Notes: a model not told the origin generated them from the letters alone. A stretch of 35,220 nucleotides of DNA from Cellulomonas rhizosphaerae (GCF_003470205.1 NZ_QWKP01000196.1:1-35220); one strand, 5' to 3'; positions 7,976 through 16,184 are shown, counted from the stretch's first letter. Numbers and translations are program-made.

Positions 7976-9787
7976 ATGGACGAGTTCAGCACGCCCCTGC
8001 TCATCGAGGTCGATCCGTCGAGCAACCTCAACGCCCTGTTCGCCGCACGCGTGCAGTCCGACCCGGACTCCCCGGTCGTCGAGCACAAGACCCAGGACGA
8101 CGGGCCGTGGATCCCGCTGACGGGACGCGAGCTCGACGCCGAGGTCGTCGCCGTCGCGAAGGGCCTCGTCGCGCGCGGCGTGGAGCCCGGCGACCGCGTG
8201 GGGATCATGTCCCGCACCCGGTACGAGTGGTCGCTACTCGACTGGGCGGCCTGGGCCGCGGGCGCCGTGCCCGTCCCGCTGTACGAGACGTCGTCGGCCG
8301 AGCAGGTCGCCTGGATCCTCACCGACGCGGACGTGTCCCTGCTCGTCGTCGAGAGCGCCGAGCACGCCGCGACGGTCGACGAGGTCCGCCCGGACACGCC
8401 GAACCTTCGCGAGGTGCTGGTCATCGACGACGGCGCGATCGACAGTCTGGTCGCCGCCGGGGTCGACGTCAGCGACGACGAGATCGCCCGCCGCCGCGCG
8501 CTGGCCTCGCTCGCCGACATCGCGACCGTCATCTACACCTCGGGGACGACAGGTCGGCCCAAGGGCGTCGAGCTCACGCACGGCAACTTCTACGAGCTGA
8601 CCGTCAACGCGGTCGCCGACCTGCACGAGGTCGTCTCCGAGCCGGGCGCGCGCACGCTGCTGTTCATGCCGCTCGCGCACGTCTTCGCGCGCTTCATCCA
8701 CGTGCTCGTGATGCCGGCCGGCGCGGTGCTGGGCCACACCCCCGACACCCGCACGCTGATCGACGACCTGGCCTCGTTCCAGCCGACGTTCATCCTCGCC
8801 GTGCCGCGCGTGTTCGAGAAGGTCTACAACTCGGCCGAGCAGAAGGCCGTCGCGGGCGGCAAGGGTGCGATCTTCCAGCGGGCCGCCAAGACGTCGATCG
8901 TCTACTCGCGAGCGCTCGACACCCCGCGGGGCCCGAGCCCGTGGCTGCGCCTGCAGCACAAGGTCGCCGACGTGCTGGTCCTCAAGCGCCTGCGTGCGGC
9001 GCTCGGCGGCCGTGCGCGCTGGGCGATCTCCGGCGGCGCGCCCCTGGGCGAGCGCCTGGGCCACTTCTACCGCGGGCTGGGCCTCAACGTGCTCGAGGGC
9101 TACGGCCTCACCGAGACGACGGCGCCCGCCACCGTGAACCGGCCGGGCAAGACGAAGATCGGCTCGGTCGGCCTCCCGCTGCCCGGCTCGTCGGTCCGCA
9201 TCGCCGCGGACGGCGAGATCGAGGTCAAGGGCATCCAGGTGTTCCGCGGCTACCACGCGAACGAGGCCGCGACCGACGAGTCGCTGACCGACGGCTGGTT
9301 CCGCACGGGCGACCTCGGCGCGATCGACGACGAGGGGTACCTGTCGATCACGGGTCGCAAGAAGGAGATCATCGTGACCGCGGGCGGCAAGAACGTCGCC
9401 CCGGCCGTGCTCGAGGACCGCCTGCGCGGCCACCCGCTGATCAGCCAGGTGGTCGTCGTCGGCGACGCCCAGCCGTTCATCGGCGCGCTCGTGACGCTCG
9501 ACCCCGAGGGCGTTCCCGGCTGGCTCGCGGCGCACAACAAGCCCGCGCTGTCGATGGCCGAGGCGGCCGCCGACGCCGACGTGCTGGCCTCGATCGACAA
9601 GGCCGTCGAGCGCGCCAACAAGGCCGTCTCGCGCGCCGAGTCCATCCGCAAGTACCGGATCCTCGACACGGACCTGACGATCGCGAACGGCTACCTCACG
9701 CCCAAGCTCAGCGTGAAGCGCTCGCTCGTGCTCAAGGACTTCTCCGCCGAGGTCGACGCCCTGTACGCGGGCAAGCGCGACGACTGA
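7976..9787 (+). CDS. fadD15: Long-chain fatty-acid-CoA ligase (FadD15 type)
   Basis: A 603-residue adenylate-forming enzyme that activates long-chain fatty acids to acyl-CoA through an acyl-AMP. The P-loop YTSGTTGRPKG is at residues 187-197. GYGLTETTAPAT and GWFRTGDLG bind the adenylate. The hinge GRKKEIIVTAGGKNVAP and a C-terminal lysine within LTPKLSVKRSLVL complete the fold. No transmembrane segment is obvious. The ATG at 7976 has GGAG 7 bases upstream. Its place near plsC and trpD matches M. tuberculosis fadD15 (Rv2187). It may feed acyl groups to lipid synthesis together with plsC, but the two genes point in opposite directions and are not one operon. Confidence 0.93.
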   Translation: MDEFSTPLLIEVDPSSNLNALFAARVQSDPDSPVVEHKTQDDGPWIPLTGRELDAEVVAVAKGLVARGVEPGDRVGIMSRTRYEWSLLDWAAWAAGAVPVPLYETSSAEQVAWILTDADVSLLVVESAEHAATVDEVRPDTPNLREVLVIDDGAIDSLVAAGVDVSDDEIARRRALASLADIATVIYTSGTTGRPKGVELTHGNFYELTVNAVADLHEVVSEPGARTLLFMPLAHVFARFIHVLVMPAGAVLGHTPDTRTLIDDLASFQPTFILAVPRVFEKVYNSAEQKAVAGGKGAIFQRAAKTSIVYSRALDTPRGPSPWLRLQHKVADVLVLKRLRAALGGRARWAISGGAPLGERLGHFYRGLGLNVLEGYGLTETTAPATVNRPGKTKIGSVGLPLPGSSVRIAADGEIEVKGIQVFRGYHANEAATDESLTDGWFRTGDLGAIDDEGYLSITGRKKEIIVTAGGKNVAPAVLEDRLRGHPLISQVVVVGDAQPFIGALVTLDPEGVPGWLAAHNKPALSMAEAAADADVLASIDKAVERANKAVSRAESIRKYRILDTDLTIANGYLTPKLSVKRSLVLKDFSAEVDALYAGKRDD

Positions 9788-9805
9788 GCGACGACTGACC
9801 CCGTC

Positions 9806-9841
9806 GCGGATGGGCCCCGTCACACGGCGGGGTCCATCCGC
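9806..9841. terminator. Bidirectional hairpin terminator
   Basis: Stem of about 14 bp with one G-T pair (arms 9806-9819 and 9828-9841, loop 9820-9827). It lies just after fadD15 and covers the stop codon and last codons of the convergent small cysteine protein gene. There is no T-run. Confidence 0.7.
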
Positions 9842-10035
9842 AGCGGAGGCACGAGCCCGGAGGCCGCGAGCACGCCGATCGCGTGCTGCTCGGCCACGTC
9901 CAGGTCGATCAGGTCCGGCTCGATCCCGTCGGAGGCGACGACCGGCGCGCGCGGGCTGCCGATCGCCAGGAACGTCATCACGCAGTCCCCGCACGCGACG
10001 GGGCGCGCGGTGCAGCTCTCGCAGTCGATGATCAT
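9820..10035 (-). CDS. Small four-cysteine protein, conserved in actinobacteria
   Basis: A 71-residue protein. The N-terminus holds two CXXC pairs, CESC (Cys5, Cys8) and CGDC (Cys15, Cys18), six residues apart, a pattern that could bind zinc or an Fe-S cluster. The C-terminal half (LDVAEQHAIGVLAASGLVPP) looks like one amphipathic helix with a short conserved end. From memory, streptomycetes have a similar protein of unknown function, beginning MVIDCDTC. The ATG at 10035 is supported by TAGCGT 7 bases upstream. The gene lies downstream of the NYN gene on the same strand. No function can be assigned. Confidence 0.75.
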   Translation of the reverse strand: MIIDCESCTARPVACGDCVMTFLAIGSPRAPVVASDGIEPDLIDLDVAEQHAIGVLAASGLVPPLRMDPAV

Positions 10036-10042
10036 GCGTCGG

Positions 10043-10048
10043 ACGCTA
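10043..10048 (-). promoter_or_regulatory. -10 element TAGCGT for a leaderless mRNA
   Basis: Read on the minus strand, TAGCGT ends 7 bases before the ATG at 10035. There is no ribosome-binding site. It suggests the small cysteine gene has its own promoter despite the gene upstream. Confidence 0.5.
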
Positions 10049-10082
10049 ACGACGCCCACCGACACGACCGGCCGGCCGCGGG

Positions 10083-11324
10083 CTACACGCGGTTGAGCCG
10101 CGCCACGAGCGTCGCCGCGGGGACCACCCACGCGCCGGTCGCCTCCACGTCGCGCGCGACCGCCTGGTCGCTCGTGACGACCACGACGACGCGCCCCGCG
10201 GGCTCGGCCCGCACGAGCCGCCGAATGAGGTCGTCGGCGATCTCCCCGACCGAGAACCGCACGCGCACGCCCCGGGCGAACCCGCCGGGCGGCATCGCGC
10301 TCTCCTGCCCGTCGAAGCAGCACGTGACCTCGGCGCCCGTGCGCGCGGCGACGACCGCGAGCCCGTCGACGACGCGGCGGCGCTGCTCGTCGAGCGCGAG
10401 CGACCCGAAGCCGGTCTTGGAGACGTTGTAGCCGTCGACGACGAGGTGCGCCCACGGCTGGCGCAGCACCTCGTCGAGCAGCGCGGGGTCGTCGAGCGAG
10501 CGGCCACGCGACCCGCTGCGGCGGCCCGGGACACGCTCGGGCTCGGGTGCGACGAGGTCGGCCGGCAGGTCCGCCACGGGGGCGAGCGCGAGCTCGGCCC
10601 GCAGTCCGCTCGCGGCGTCGACCACCGTGTCGAGCAGCAGCCGCACGCGCGCGTCGGCGAGCTTGCGGGCCACCCGGATCTCGGCGCGCGCGGCCGTGCG
10701 GACCGCCTCGGCCTCGCGCCGGTCCTCGGCCGCCTGCTCGCGCTCGGACCGGGCGTGGGACCGCTCGGCGTGCGCCTCCGCGAGCGCAGCGCGCGCCTCG
10801 TCGGCTGCCCTGCGCCCCTCGCTGCGCGCACGGTCGGCGTCCGAGCGCAGGCGTCGCATCTCGCGCTGGCTGCCGGCGAGCTCGTCGCGCGCGGCCTGCG
10901 CGTCCGCGACGGCCGCCTCGGCGCGGGCCTGGGCGCGGGCGAGCTCGTCGCGCGTGCGCTGCAGCCGCTCGTCCACCGGCGGGGCGGCCGGCTGCTCGTC
11001 GGCAACCACGCCCTGCCACTCGTTGGTCCCCCGCAGCCACGCGCCCACGGCTTCCACCAGCGGTGTCGGCTCCTCGTCCCCCGCCGAGGCGCGCCCGGTC
11101 GCCCACTCGCGCGCGACGCGGGCGCGGAAGGCCTCGTCGTGCAGCGCAGCCCACAGCGGCGCCGCGCCGGTCGCGGCACGCTTGCGCGGCGTGAACTTCG
11201 CGACCGCGCGCAGCGAGGTGGGCACCTCGACGGGTTCCATCCGCCCGAGCACCTCGGAAGCCGCCTGGACGAGGGCGGCGCGCAGGACGTCGGGGACGTC
11301 CGGACCGTTCGGGGCAGCGCTCAT
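10083..11324 (-). CDS. Coiled-coil NYN-domain protein, putative RNase
   Basis: A 413-residue protein. Residues 1-110 form an Ala-rich N-terminal region. A long charged coiled coil rich in Arg/Glu/Ala runs from about 118 to 225. The C-terminal 130 residues form a YacP-like NYN (PIN-fold) domain. Acidic positions expected to bind the metal are visible: VVDGYNVSK (Asp298), CCFDGQ (Asp338), EIADDLI (Asp364/365) and VTSDQAVARD (Asp387). YacP/Rae1 of Bacillus is a ribosome-associated endoribonuclease of this fold; the same activity here is an inference. The ATG at 11324 follows TAGGGT by 7 bases. The gene diverges from the exonuclease gene. Confidence 0.82.
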   Translation of the reverse strand: MSAAPNGPDVPDVLRAALVQAASEVLGRMEPVEVPTSLRAVAKFTPRKRAATGAAPLWAALHDEAFRARVAREWATGRASAGDEEPTPLVEAVGAWLRGTNEWQGVVADEQPAAPPVDERLQRTRDELARAQARAEAAVADAQAARDELAGSQREMRRLRSDADRARSEGRRAADEARAALAEAHAERSHARSEREQAAEDRREAEAVRTAARAEIRVARKLADARVRLLLDTVVDAASGLRAELALAPVADLPADLVAPEPERVPGRRSGSRGRSLDDPALLDEVLRQPWAHLVVDGYNVSKTGFGSLALDEQRRRVVDGLAVVAARTGAEVTCCFDGQESAMPPGGFARGVRVRFSVGEIADDLIRRLVRAEPAGRVVVVVTSDQAVARDVEATGAWVVPAATLVARLNRV

Positions 11325-11331
11325 CCGACCC

Positions 11332-11337
11332 ACCCTA
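11332..11337 (-). promoter_or_regulatory. -10 element TAGGGT for the NYN gene
   Basis: On the minus strand TAGGGT ends 7 bases before the ATG at 11324. No Shine-Dalgarno sequence is evident. A divergent -10 for the exonuclease lies 44 bases away. Confidence 0.5.
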
Positions 11338-11381
11338 GGGGCGTCGTCCGCGCGCCTGCAGGTCGTGTCGGCGGTCGTGGG

Positions 11382-11387
11382 TAGCGT
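11382..11387 (+). promoter_or_regulatory. -10 element TAGCGT for the exonuclease/UvrC-like gene
   Basis: TAGCGT ends 7 bases before the ATG at 11395 and no ribosome site lies between, so the mRNA is probably leaderless. Confidence 0.5.
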
Positions 11388-11394
11388 CCCTGCC

Positions 11395-13233
11395 ATGTCG
11401 ACCGTCCGCCGCCTGCGCCCCGTGTGGGCGGACGCGTCGGTCGACGTCTCCGGGACGCCCGTGCAGCCGAGCCTCGACGACGTCGGGACGCCTCTGTCCG
11501 ACGTGACGTTCGTCGTCGTCGACCTCGAGACCACGGGCGGCACGCCCGCGGACTGCGCGATCACCGAGATCGGTGCGGTCAAGGTCCGCGGCGGCGAGGT
11601 GCTGGGCGAGTTCCAGACGCTCGTCGATCCCGGCGGTCCCGTCCCGCCGTTCATCCAGGTGCTCACGGGCATCACCACGACGATGCTCATCGGCGCGCCC
11701 CGCATCGAGGAGGTGCTCCCCGCGTTCCTCGAGTTCTCCCGGGATGCGGTGCTCGTCGCCCACAACGCGCCGTTCGACGTGGGCTTCCTCAAGGCTGCCG
11801 CAGCGCGCACCGGCCACGCGTGGCCCGGCAACCGCGTGGTCGACACCGTCCGCCTCGCGCGCCGCGTCGTGACGCGCGACGAGGCGCCCAACCACAAGCT
11901 CTCCTCGCTCGCCGCGCTATTCGGCGCGAGCGTGACGCCCAACCACCGCGCGCTCTCGGACGCGCGCGCCACCGTCGACGTGCTGCACGCGCTGCTGTCA
12001 CGGATGGCGCCGCTGGGGATCACCCACCTCGAGGACCTCGCCACCGCGACGGACCCGGTGCCTGGGGAGGTGCGCCGCAAGCGGACGCTGGCCGACCACC
12101 TGCCGGACTCCCCGGGCGTGTACCTGTTCCGCGGCCCGGGCGACGAGGTGCTCTACGTCGGCACGTCGACGACGTCGCTGCGCCGCCGGGTGCGCTCGTA
12201 CTTCACGTCGGCGGAGAAGCGCGGCCGCATCCTCGAGATGGTGCGGATCGCCGAGCGCGTCGACCCGGTGCCGTGCGCGACCCCGCTCGAGGCGCGCGTG
12301 CGCGAGCTGCGGCTCATCGCCGAGCACGCCCCGCGGTACAACCGCCGCTCGCGCAACCCCGAGCGGATGCCGTGGGTCCGGCTGACGTCGGAGCCCTTCC
12401 CCCGGCTGTCGGTCGTCCGCGAGGTGCGCGACGAGGACGGCGCGGCCTATCTCGGCCCGTTCGGCACGTCGCGCAGCGCGACCCTCGCGGTCGAGGCGCT
12501 GCACGAGGCCTTCGAGATCCGGCAGTGCACGCGCCGACTTCCTCTGATCGCACCCGCGGGCTCGTCGGCGTGCGTGCTCGCGGACATGGGCCGGTGCGGC
12601 GCGCCGTGCATCGGGGAACAGTCGGTGCCGGACTACGCCGAGGTCGTGTCGCGCGTGCGCGCCGCGATGCTGGCCGACCCCGCGCCAGTCGTCGCCGCCC
12701 ACGCGGCCCGGCTCGAGGCACTCGTCGACCAGCAGCGCTACGAGGAGGCCACCACGGTCCGCGACCGGCTCGGCGCCTACCTGCGCGGCGCGGCCCGTGC
12801 GCAGCGGATGGATCCCCTCGCGCGTTGCTCCGAGCTCGTCGCCGCGGGTCGGACGCTCGACGGCGGTTGGGAGATCGTCCTGGTCCGGCACGGCCGGCTG
12901 GCGGCGACCGCACGCGTCGACCGCAGGACCGACCCGCGCCCGGTCATCGAGACGCTGCGCGCCACCGCCGCGCACGTGCCGGCACCCGTGGCCCCCGCGA
13001 CGGCCGCCCACCCGGAGGAGACCGACCTCATCGCGGACTGGCTCGAGCGGCCCGGTGTCCGGCTGGTCGAGGTCGTCGGCACGCTGGCGTACCCGGTGCG
13101 CTCGGCGCTGACCGACGTCGACCCCGCGGCGGCCGTCGCCGCGCACGCACGCCTGCTCATCGGCGCTCCCCCGCGCCCCCTCGCGCTCGTGCCCTCGCCA
13201 GATGCCAGCGCGGTGGTCGGCCGCACGGCATGA
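11395..13233 (+). CDS. DEDDh exonuclease fused to UvrC-like GIY-YIG nuclease
   Basis: A 612-residue two-nuclease protein. Residues 35-205 are a DnaQ/epsilon-like 3'-5' exonuclease with all DEDDh residues: DLETTG (Asp43, Glu45), HNAPFDVGFL (Asp128) and HRALSDA (His184, Asp189). Residues 235-320 are a UvrC-type GIY-YIG domain (GVYLF, LYVGTS, RRRVRSYF, Glu304 in RELRL). A UvrC-like cysteine segment (Cys at CVLADMGRCGAPC) and a UVR helix (QQRYEEATTVRDRL) follow, then about 150 unassigned residues. The UvrC C-terminal RNase H-like nuclease is absent, so it may make only one incision, somewhat like Cho, and trim the end. M. tuberculosis Rv2191 has this architecture at the matching place. The role in DNA repair is inferred. 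Confidence 0.9.
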   Translation: MSTVRRLRPVWADASVDVSGTPVQPSLDDVGTPLSDVTFVVVDLETTGGTPADCAITEIGAVKVRGGEVLGEFQTLVDPGGPVPPFIQVLTGITTTMLIGAPRIEEVLPAFLEFSRDAVLVAHNAPFDVGFLKAAAARTGHAWPGNRVVDTVRLARRVVTRDEAPNHKLSSLAALFGASVTPNHRALSDARATVDVLHALLSRMAPLGITHLEDLATATDPVPGEVRRKRTLADHLPDSPGVYLFRGPGDEVLYVGTSTTSLRRRVRSYFTSAEKRGRILEMVRIAERVDPVPCATPLEARVRELRLIAEHAPRYNRRSRNPERMPWVRLTSEPFPRLSVVREVRDEDGAAYLGPFGTSRSATLAVEALHEAFEIRQCTRRLPLIAPAGSSACVLADMGRCGAPCIGEQSVPDYAEVVSRVRAAMLADPAPVVAAHAARLEALVDQQRYEEATTVRDRLGAYLRGAARAQRMDPLARCSELVAAGRTLDGGWEIVLVRHGRLAATARVDRRTDPRPVIETLRATAAHVPAPVAPATAAHPEETDLIADWLERPGVRLVEVVGTLAYPVRSALTDVDPAAAVAAHARLLIGAPPRPLALVPSPDASAVVGRTA

Positions 13234-13240
13234 TGGCGAC

Positions 13241-13522
13241 ATGCTGACTGCGATCGTGCTCATCGACACCGACGCCGCGCGCATCCCCGAGGTCGCCGCC
13301 GCCATCGCGGACATCCCGGGCGTGAGCGAGGTCTACTCCGTCACCGGAGAGGTGGACCTCATCGCCATGGTCCGCGTGCGCGAGCACGACGGCCTCGCCG
13401 ACGTGATCGCCGACAAGGTGAGCAAGATCGAGGGCGTCCAGCGCACCCAGACGTACATCGCGTTCCGCACGTACTCCCAGCACGACCTGGAGCAGGCGTT
13501 CGCCCTGGGCCTCGAGGACTGA
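13241..13522 (+). CDS. Stand-alone Lrp/AsnC ligand-binding (RAM) domain protein
   Basis: A 93-residue protein that is entirely an Lrp/AsnC effector-binding domain: an alpha/beta sandwich with the loop VYSVTGEVDLIAMVRV and the end VQRTQTYIAFRTYSQ. It has no helix-turn-helix, so it cannot bind DNA in the Lrp manner. Stand-alone RAM proteins form decamers that bind amino acids and may modulate full-length Lrp proteins or enzymes. It starts 7 bases after the exonuclease stop and is probably cotranscribed with it. It converges on trpD 231 bases away, which invites the idea of an amino-acid link, but nothing in the sequence proves it. Confidence 0.88.
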   Translation: MLTAIVLIDTDAARIPEVAAAIADIPGVSEVYSVTGEVDLIAMVRVREHDGLADVIADKVSKIEGVQRTQTYIAFRTYSQHDLEQAFALGLED

Positions 13523-13753
13523 GCTGCCGCTGCGCCTGGTCGCTGTCGCCGCTGGATCGCAGCGAGGCGCGCTGCTCGGCTAGGTGCGTGTGCGCGTTGC
13601 ACCGCTCGTTGCAGCCTGCGCGTCGCTGAGGTGCACGAGTGCTTCAACGAGAGGTGCGTCGACGTGGTCGTCGGCGCCCGTCATCGGCCCCAGCGGTTGT
13701 GAGCGCGGCCAGCGTGCAGCAGCGGCGTCCGGCGCTACGTCAAGTGCTCGAGG

Positions 13754-14797
13754 TCAGGCGCTGGCGGAGCGCCAGCGGTCGAGCGCGGCCGACGCGGCAC
13801 CAGAGTCGAGCGAGGTGCGCGCGTGCTCGGCGCCCGCGGTGAGGCGCTCGACGAGCGAGCCGCTCTCGGTGCCCGGGAGTGTCCCGTCCGCGACGAATGC
13901 CGCCGCGACGTTGAGCACCACGGTCTCGCGGACCGCGCCAGGCTCGCCGGCCAGCAGGCGGCGGGCGACCTCGGCGTTGTAGGCCGCGTCGGCGCCCCGC
14001 AGCTCGGCGAGCGTCACGGGCGCGACGCCCAGGTCGGACCAGTCCACGACGCTCTCGGTCACGACGCCGTCGCGGATCTCCCAGAGCCGGCTGGGACCTG
14101 TGGGCGCGATCTCGTCGAGGCCGTCCTCGCCGCGGAACACCACGGCGCTCTTGCCGCGCCCGGCCAGGACGCCCGCGACCAGGGGCGCCATCCGCGCGTC
14201 GGCGACACCAATCGCCGCGGAGTCGGGCTGCGCGGGGTTGGTGAGCGGGCCAAGGAAGTTGAAGGCCGTCGCGATGCCGAGGCCCGCGCGCGCGGCGGCG
14301 GTGTGGCGGAACGAGGGGTGGAACACCTGCGCGAAGCAGAACGTGATGCCGGCGTCGGTCGCGATCTGGGCGACGCGCTCGGGCGTGTGGTCGAGCCGGA
14401 TACCGAGCTCCTCGAGCACGTCGGCACTGCCGGACGACGACGACGCCGCGCGGTTGCCGTGCTTGACGACCCGGATCCCCGCACCGGCGATCACGAGCGC
14501 GGACATCGTCGAGATGTTGACCGTGTGGGCACGGTCGCCGCCCGTCCCGACGATGTCGAGCGTGCGGCCCGGGACCGAGATGCGCTTGGCGTGGCCCAGC
14601 ATCGTGTCGGCCAGGCCGGTGAGCTCCTCGACGGTCTCCCCCTTGGCGCGCAGTGCGACGAGGAAGCCGGCGATCCGGATCGGCGAGGCCTCGCCGCTCA
14701 TGATCTCGTCCATCGCCCAGGAGGCCTGGGACGTGGTGAGGTCCTGGCGCGCGACCAGCGAGGTGAGCAGGTCCGGCCAGGTGGGTGCGTCGGTCAT
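13754..14797 (-). CDS. trpD: Anthranilate phosphoribosyltransferase
   Basis: A 347-residue enzyme joining anthranilate to PRPP in tryptophan synthesis. PRPP-binding [14 protein letters not shown] and the [21 protein letters not shown] stretch (anthranilate and pyrophosphate contacts) are intact, as are the [20 protein letters not shown] and [12 protein letters not shown] blocks. Length and motifs are normal. The ATG at 14797 overlaps the stop of the receiver-like gene as ATGA. No other trp gene is adjacent, as in M. tuberculosis, where trpD (Rv2192c) also sits alone beside ctaE. Tryptophan attenuation signals are not seen, but the leader would lie before the upstream gene. Confidence 0.95.
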   Translation of the reverse strand: MTDAPTWPDLLTSLVARQDLTTSQASWAMDEIMSGEASPIRIAGFLVALRAKGETVEELTGLADTMLGHAKRISVPGRTLDIVGTGGDRAHTVNISTMSALVIAGAGIRVVKHGNRAASSSSGSADVLEELGIRLDHTPERVAQIATDAGITFCFAQVFHPSFRHTAAARAGLGIATAFNFLGPLTNPAQPDSAAIGVADARMAPLVAGVLAGRGKSAVVFRGEDGLDEIAPTGPSRLWEIRDGVVTESVVDWSDLGVAPVTLAELRGADAAYNAEVARRLLAGEPGAVRETVVLNVAAAFVADGTLPGTESGSLVERLTAGAEHARTSLDSGAASAALDRWRSASA

Positions 14798-15198
14798 CCG
14801 GCGACGGCCCTCGTCTCGAGGACCGCGGCCACCGCGGCCTGCAGCTCGATCGGGTCGAGCGGACGGCTGACGACCGCGTCCGCGTGCGACCACGACGCGA
14901 GCCAGGCGTCCTGCGGGCGGCCGGTGAGCACGAGCGTGGGCGGGCAGGCGTAGACCTCGTCCTTGAGCTGGCGCGCGAGCCCCATGCCGCCGACCTTGTC
15001 GGCCTCGCCGTCGAGGATCAGCAGGTCGAGCCCACCGGCCTCGGTCGAGGCGATCACCGCGGGCGCGGTGGCGACCTCGAGCCACTCGATCTCGGGTGCG
15101 TCGTGGCGCAGTCGCCGACCGACGGCGAGTCGCACCTGGGCGCGCGCGTCCACGTCGTCGCTGTACAGCAGGATCCGCGGACCGGTGGCCGTGCTCAT
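14794..15198 (-). CDS. Receiver-like (CheY fold) protein, atypical
   Basis: A 134-residue single-domain protein with the CheY/response-regulator pattern. Acidic residues Asp14/Asp15 lie in [12 protein letters not shown], the possible phosphoacceptor is Asp63 in [10 protein letters not shown], the switch Thr is Thr92 in VLTG, and [15 protein letters not shown] forms the last helix. The usual Lys-Pro near the end is Arg112-Pro113, so the invariant lysine is replaced. No output domain or partner histidine kinase is present. The ATG at 15198 has GAGGA upstream. The 3' end overlaps the trpD start, so the two are translated together. It could be a pseudo-receiver acting by protein contact; its link to tryptophan or respiration is unknown. 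Confidence 0.82.
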   Translation of the reverse strand: MSTATGPRILLYSDDVDARAQVRLAVGRRLRHDAPEIEWLEVATAPAVIASTEAGGLDLLILDGEADKVGGMGLARQLKDEVYACPPTLVLTGRPQDAWLASWSHADAVVSRPLDPIELQAAVAAVLETRAVAG

Positions 15199-15368
15199 GG
15201 GTCGTCCTCACTCGTCGTCGACGTGGCGTCCGAACGCATCTTGGCACGACCCGCGCGCGCGTTGTGGCGCCGCCCGGCGAGCCATAGCACGGACACGCTG
15301 GTGGGCTCGGCGTGTCGGCTCGTCGGCCGGGGCCCGAAAGCGCCTCGCGGGCGCGTGTTCGCGCGGAA

Positions 15369-15392
15369 ATCTGGGCCTCTCGGGGCCCAGAT
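15369..15392. promoter_or_regulatory. Perfect hairpin in the ctaE promoter region
   Basis: A 9-bp perfect inverted repeat (ATCTGGGCC / GGCCCAGAT, loop of 6) lies about 82 bases before the ctaE start. There is no T-run. It may be an operator or mark the end of a short upstream transcript. Confidence 0.5.
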
Positions 15393-15400
15393 CCTGACGG

Positions 15401-15416
15401 TGTGACATTTACCGCG
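15401..15416 (+). promoter_or_regulatory. Possible CRP-like half site upstream of ctaE
   Basis: TGTGA followed six bases later by CCGCG gives a perfect left half and a poor right half of the TGTGA-N6-TCACA pattern. It is centred about 65 bases before the proposed transcription start at 15474. A better site lies upstream of ctaC, and the 9-mer CGGTGTGAC is common to both. Confidence 0.25.
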
Positions 15417-15460
15417 CGCCACGGCCTGGGTCCAAGGGCCCACACGGGCCCGAGTTCAGC

Positions 15461-15466
15461 CATAAT
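15461..15466 (+). promoter_or_regulatory. -10 element CATAAT for the ctaE-qcrCAB operon
   Basis: CATAAT ends 7 bases before a GTG at 15474. If it is the -10, the mRNA starts at that GTG and the ATG at 15465, which overlaps the hexamer, would not be transcribed. Confidence 0.5.
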
Positions 15467-15473
15467 GGCGAAC

Positions 15474-16112
15474 GTGTCGACCGCAACGGCTGCCCCTCGC
15501 ACCGCCCCCCACGTGAGTGTCAACCGACCCAACCCGGTGTCGGTGGGAACGATCGTGTGGCTCGCCAGCGAGCTCATGTTCTTCGCTGGCCTCTTCGCCA
15601 TGTACTTCACGCTCCGCGCCGCCGTGCCGGACGAGTGGGCGGAGCAGACCGCCAAGCTCAACGTGACGTTCGCGGCGATCAACACCACGGTGCTGGTCCT
15701 GTCCTCGGTCACGTGCCAGATGGGCGTGTGGGCGGCGGAGCGGTTCCAGCCCGTGCGCTCGGGCAAGCTGATCCAGGTCAACCGCTGGGGCATGAACGAG
15801 TGGATGACCGTCACCTACGTGATGGGCGCCTTCTTCATCGGCGGCCAGGTCTTCGAGTACGCCGCCCTGGTGCACGAGGGCCTGACGATCTCGTCGAGCC
15901 CCTACGGCTCGGTCTTCTACCTGACGACGGGCTTCCACGGCCTCCACGTCATCGGCGGTCTCATCGCCTTCCTGTTCCTGCTCGGTCGCTCGTTCTCGGC
16001 CAAGCGGTTCGGTCACCACGAGGCCACCACGGCCATCGTCACGTCGTACTACTGGCACTTCGTCGACGTCGTCTGGATCGCGCTCTTCGCGGTCATCTAC
16101 CTGCTCAAGTAG
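15474..16112 (+). CDS. ctaE: Cytochrome c oxidase subunit III
   Basis: A 212-residue membrane protein, subunit III of the aa3 oxidase, with five predicted helices. Typical stretches are [29 protein letters not shown] and the final [18 protein letters not shown]. It stabilises the proton-uptake side of subunit I. The start is uncertain: GTG at 15474 fits a leaderless message, while ATG at 15465 would add three residues and has no ribosome site. It is the first gene of the row with qcrC, qcrA and qcrB, 72 bases before qcrC. Subunits I, II and IV are in a separate operon on the other strand 7 kb away. It corresponds to M. tuberculosis Rv2193. Confidence 0.93.
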   Translation: MSTATAAPRTAPHVSVNRPNPVSVGTIVWLASELMFFAGLFAMYFTLRAAVPDEWAEQTAKLNVTFAAINTTVLVLSSVTCQMGVWAAERFQPVRSGKLIQVNRWGMNEWMTVTYVMGAFFIGGQVFEYAALVHEGLTISSSPYGSVFYLTTGFHGLHVIGGLIAFLFLLGRSFSAKRFGHHEATTAIVTSYYWHFVDVVWIALFAVIYLLK

Positions 16113-16184
16113 CACCGTCGTCGCGCGAAGTCGCGCACCGACCACCCGCCCCCCACCCCCCATGTGCGAGACGAGGATCGATCC

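Noticed and set aside
15465-15473. ATG at 15465 as the ctaE start
   Set aside because: It overlaps the CATAAT -10 and has no ribosome site; GTG at 15474 fits better. It is kept as an alternative because it adds only three residues.
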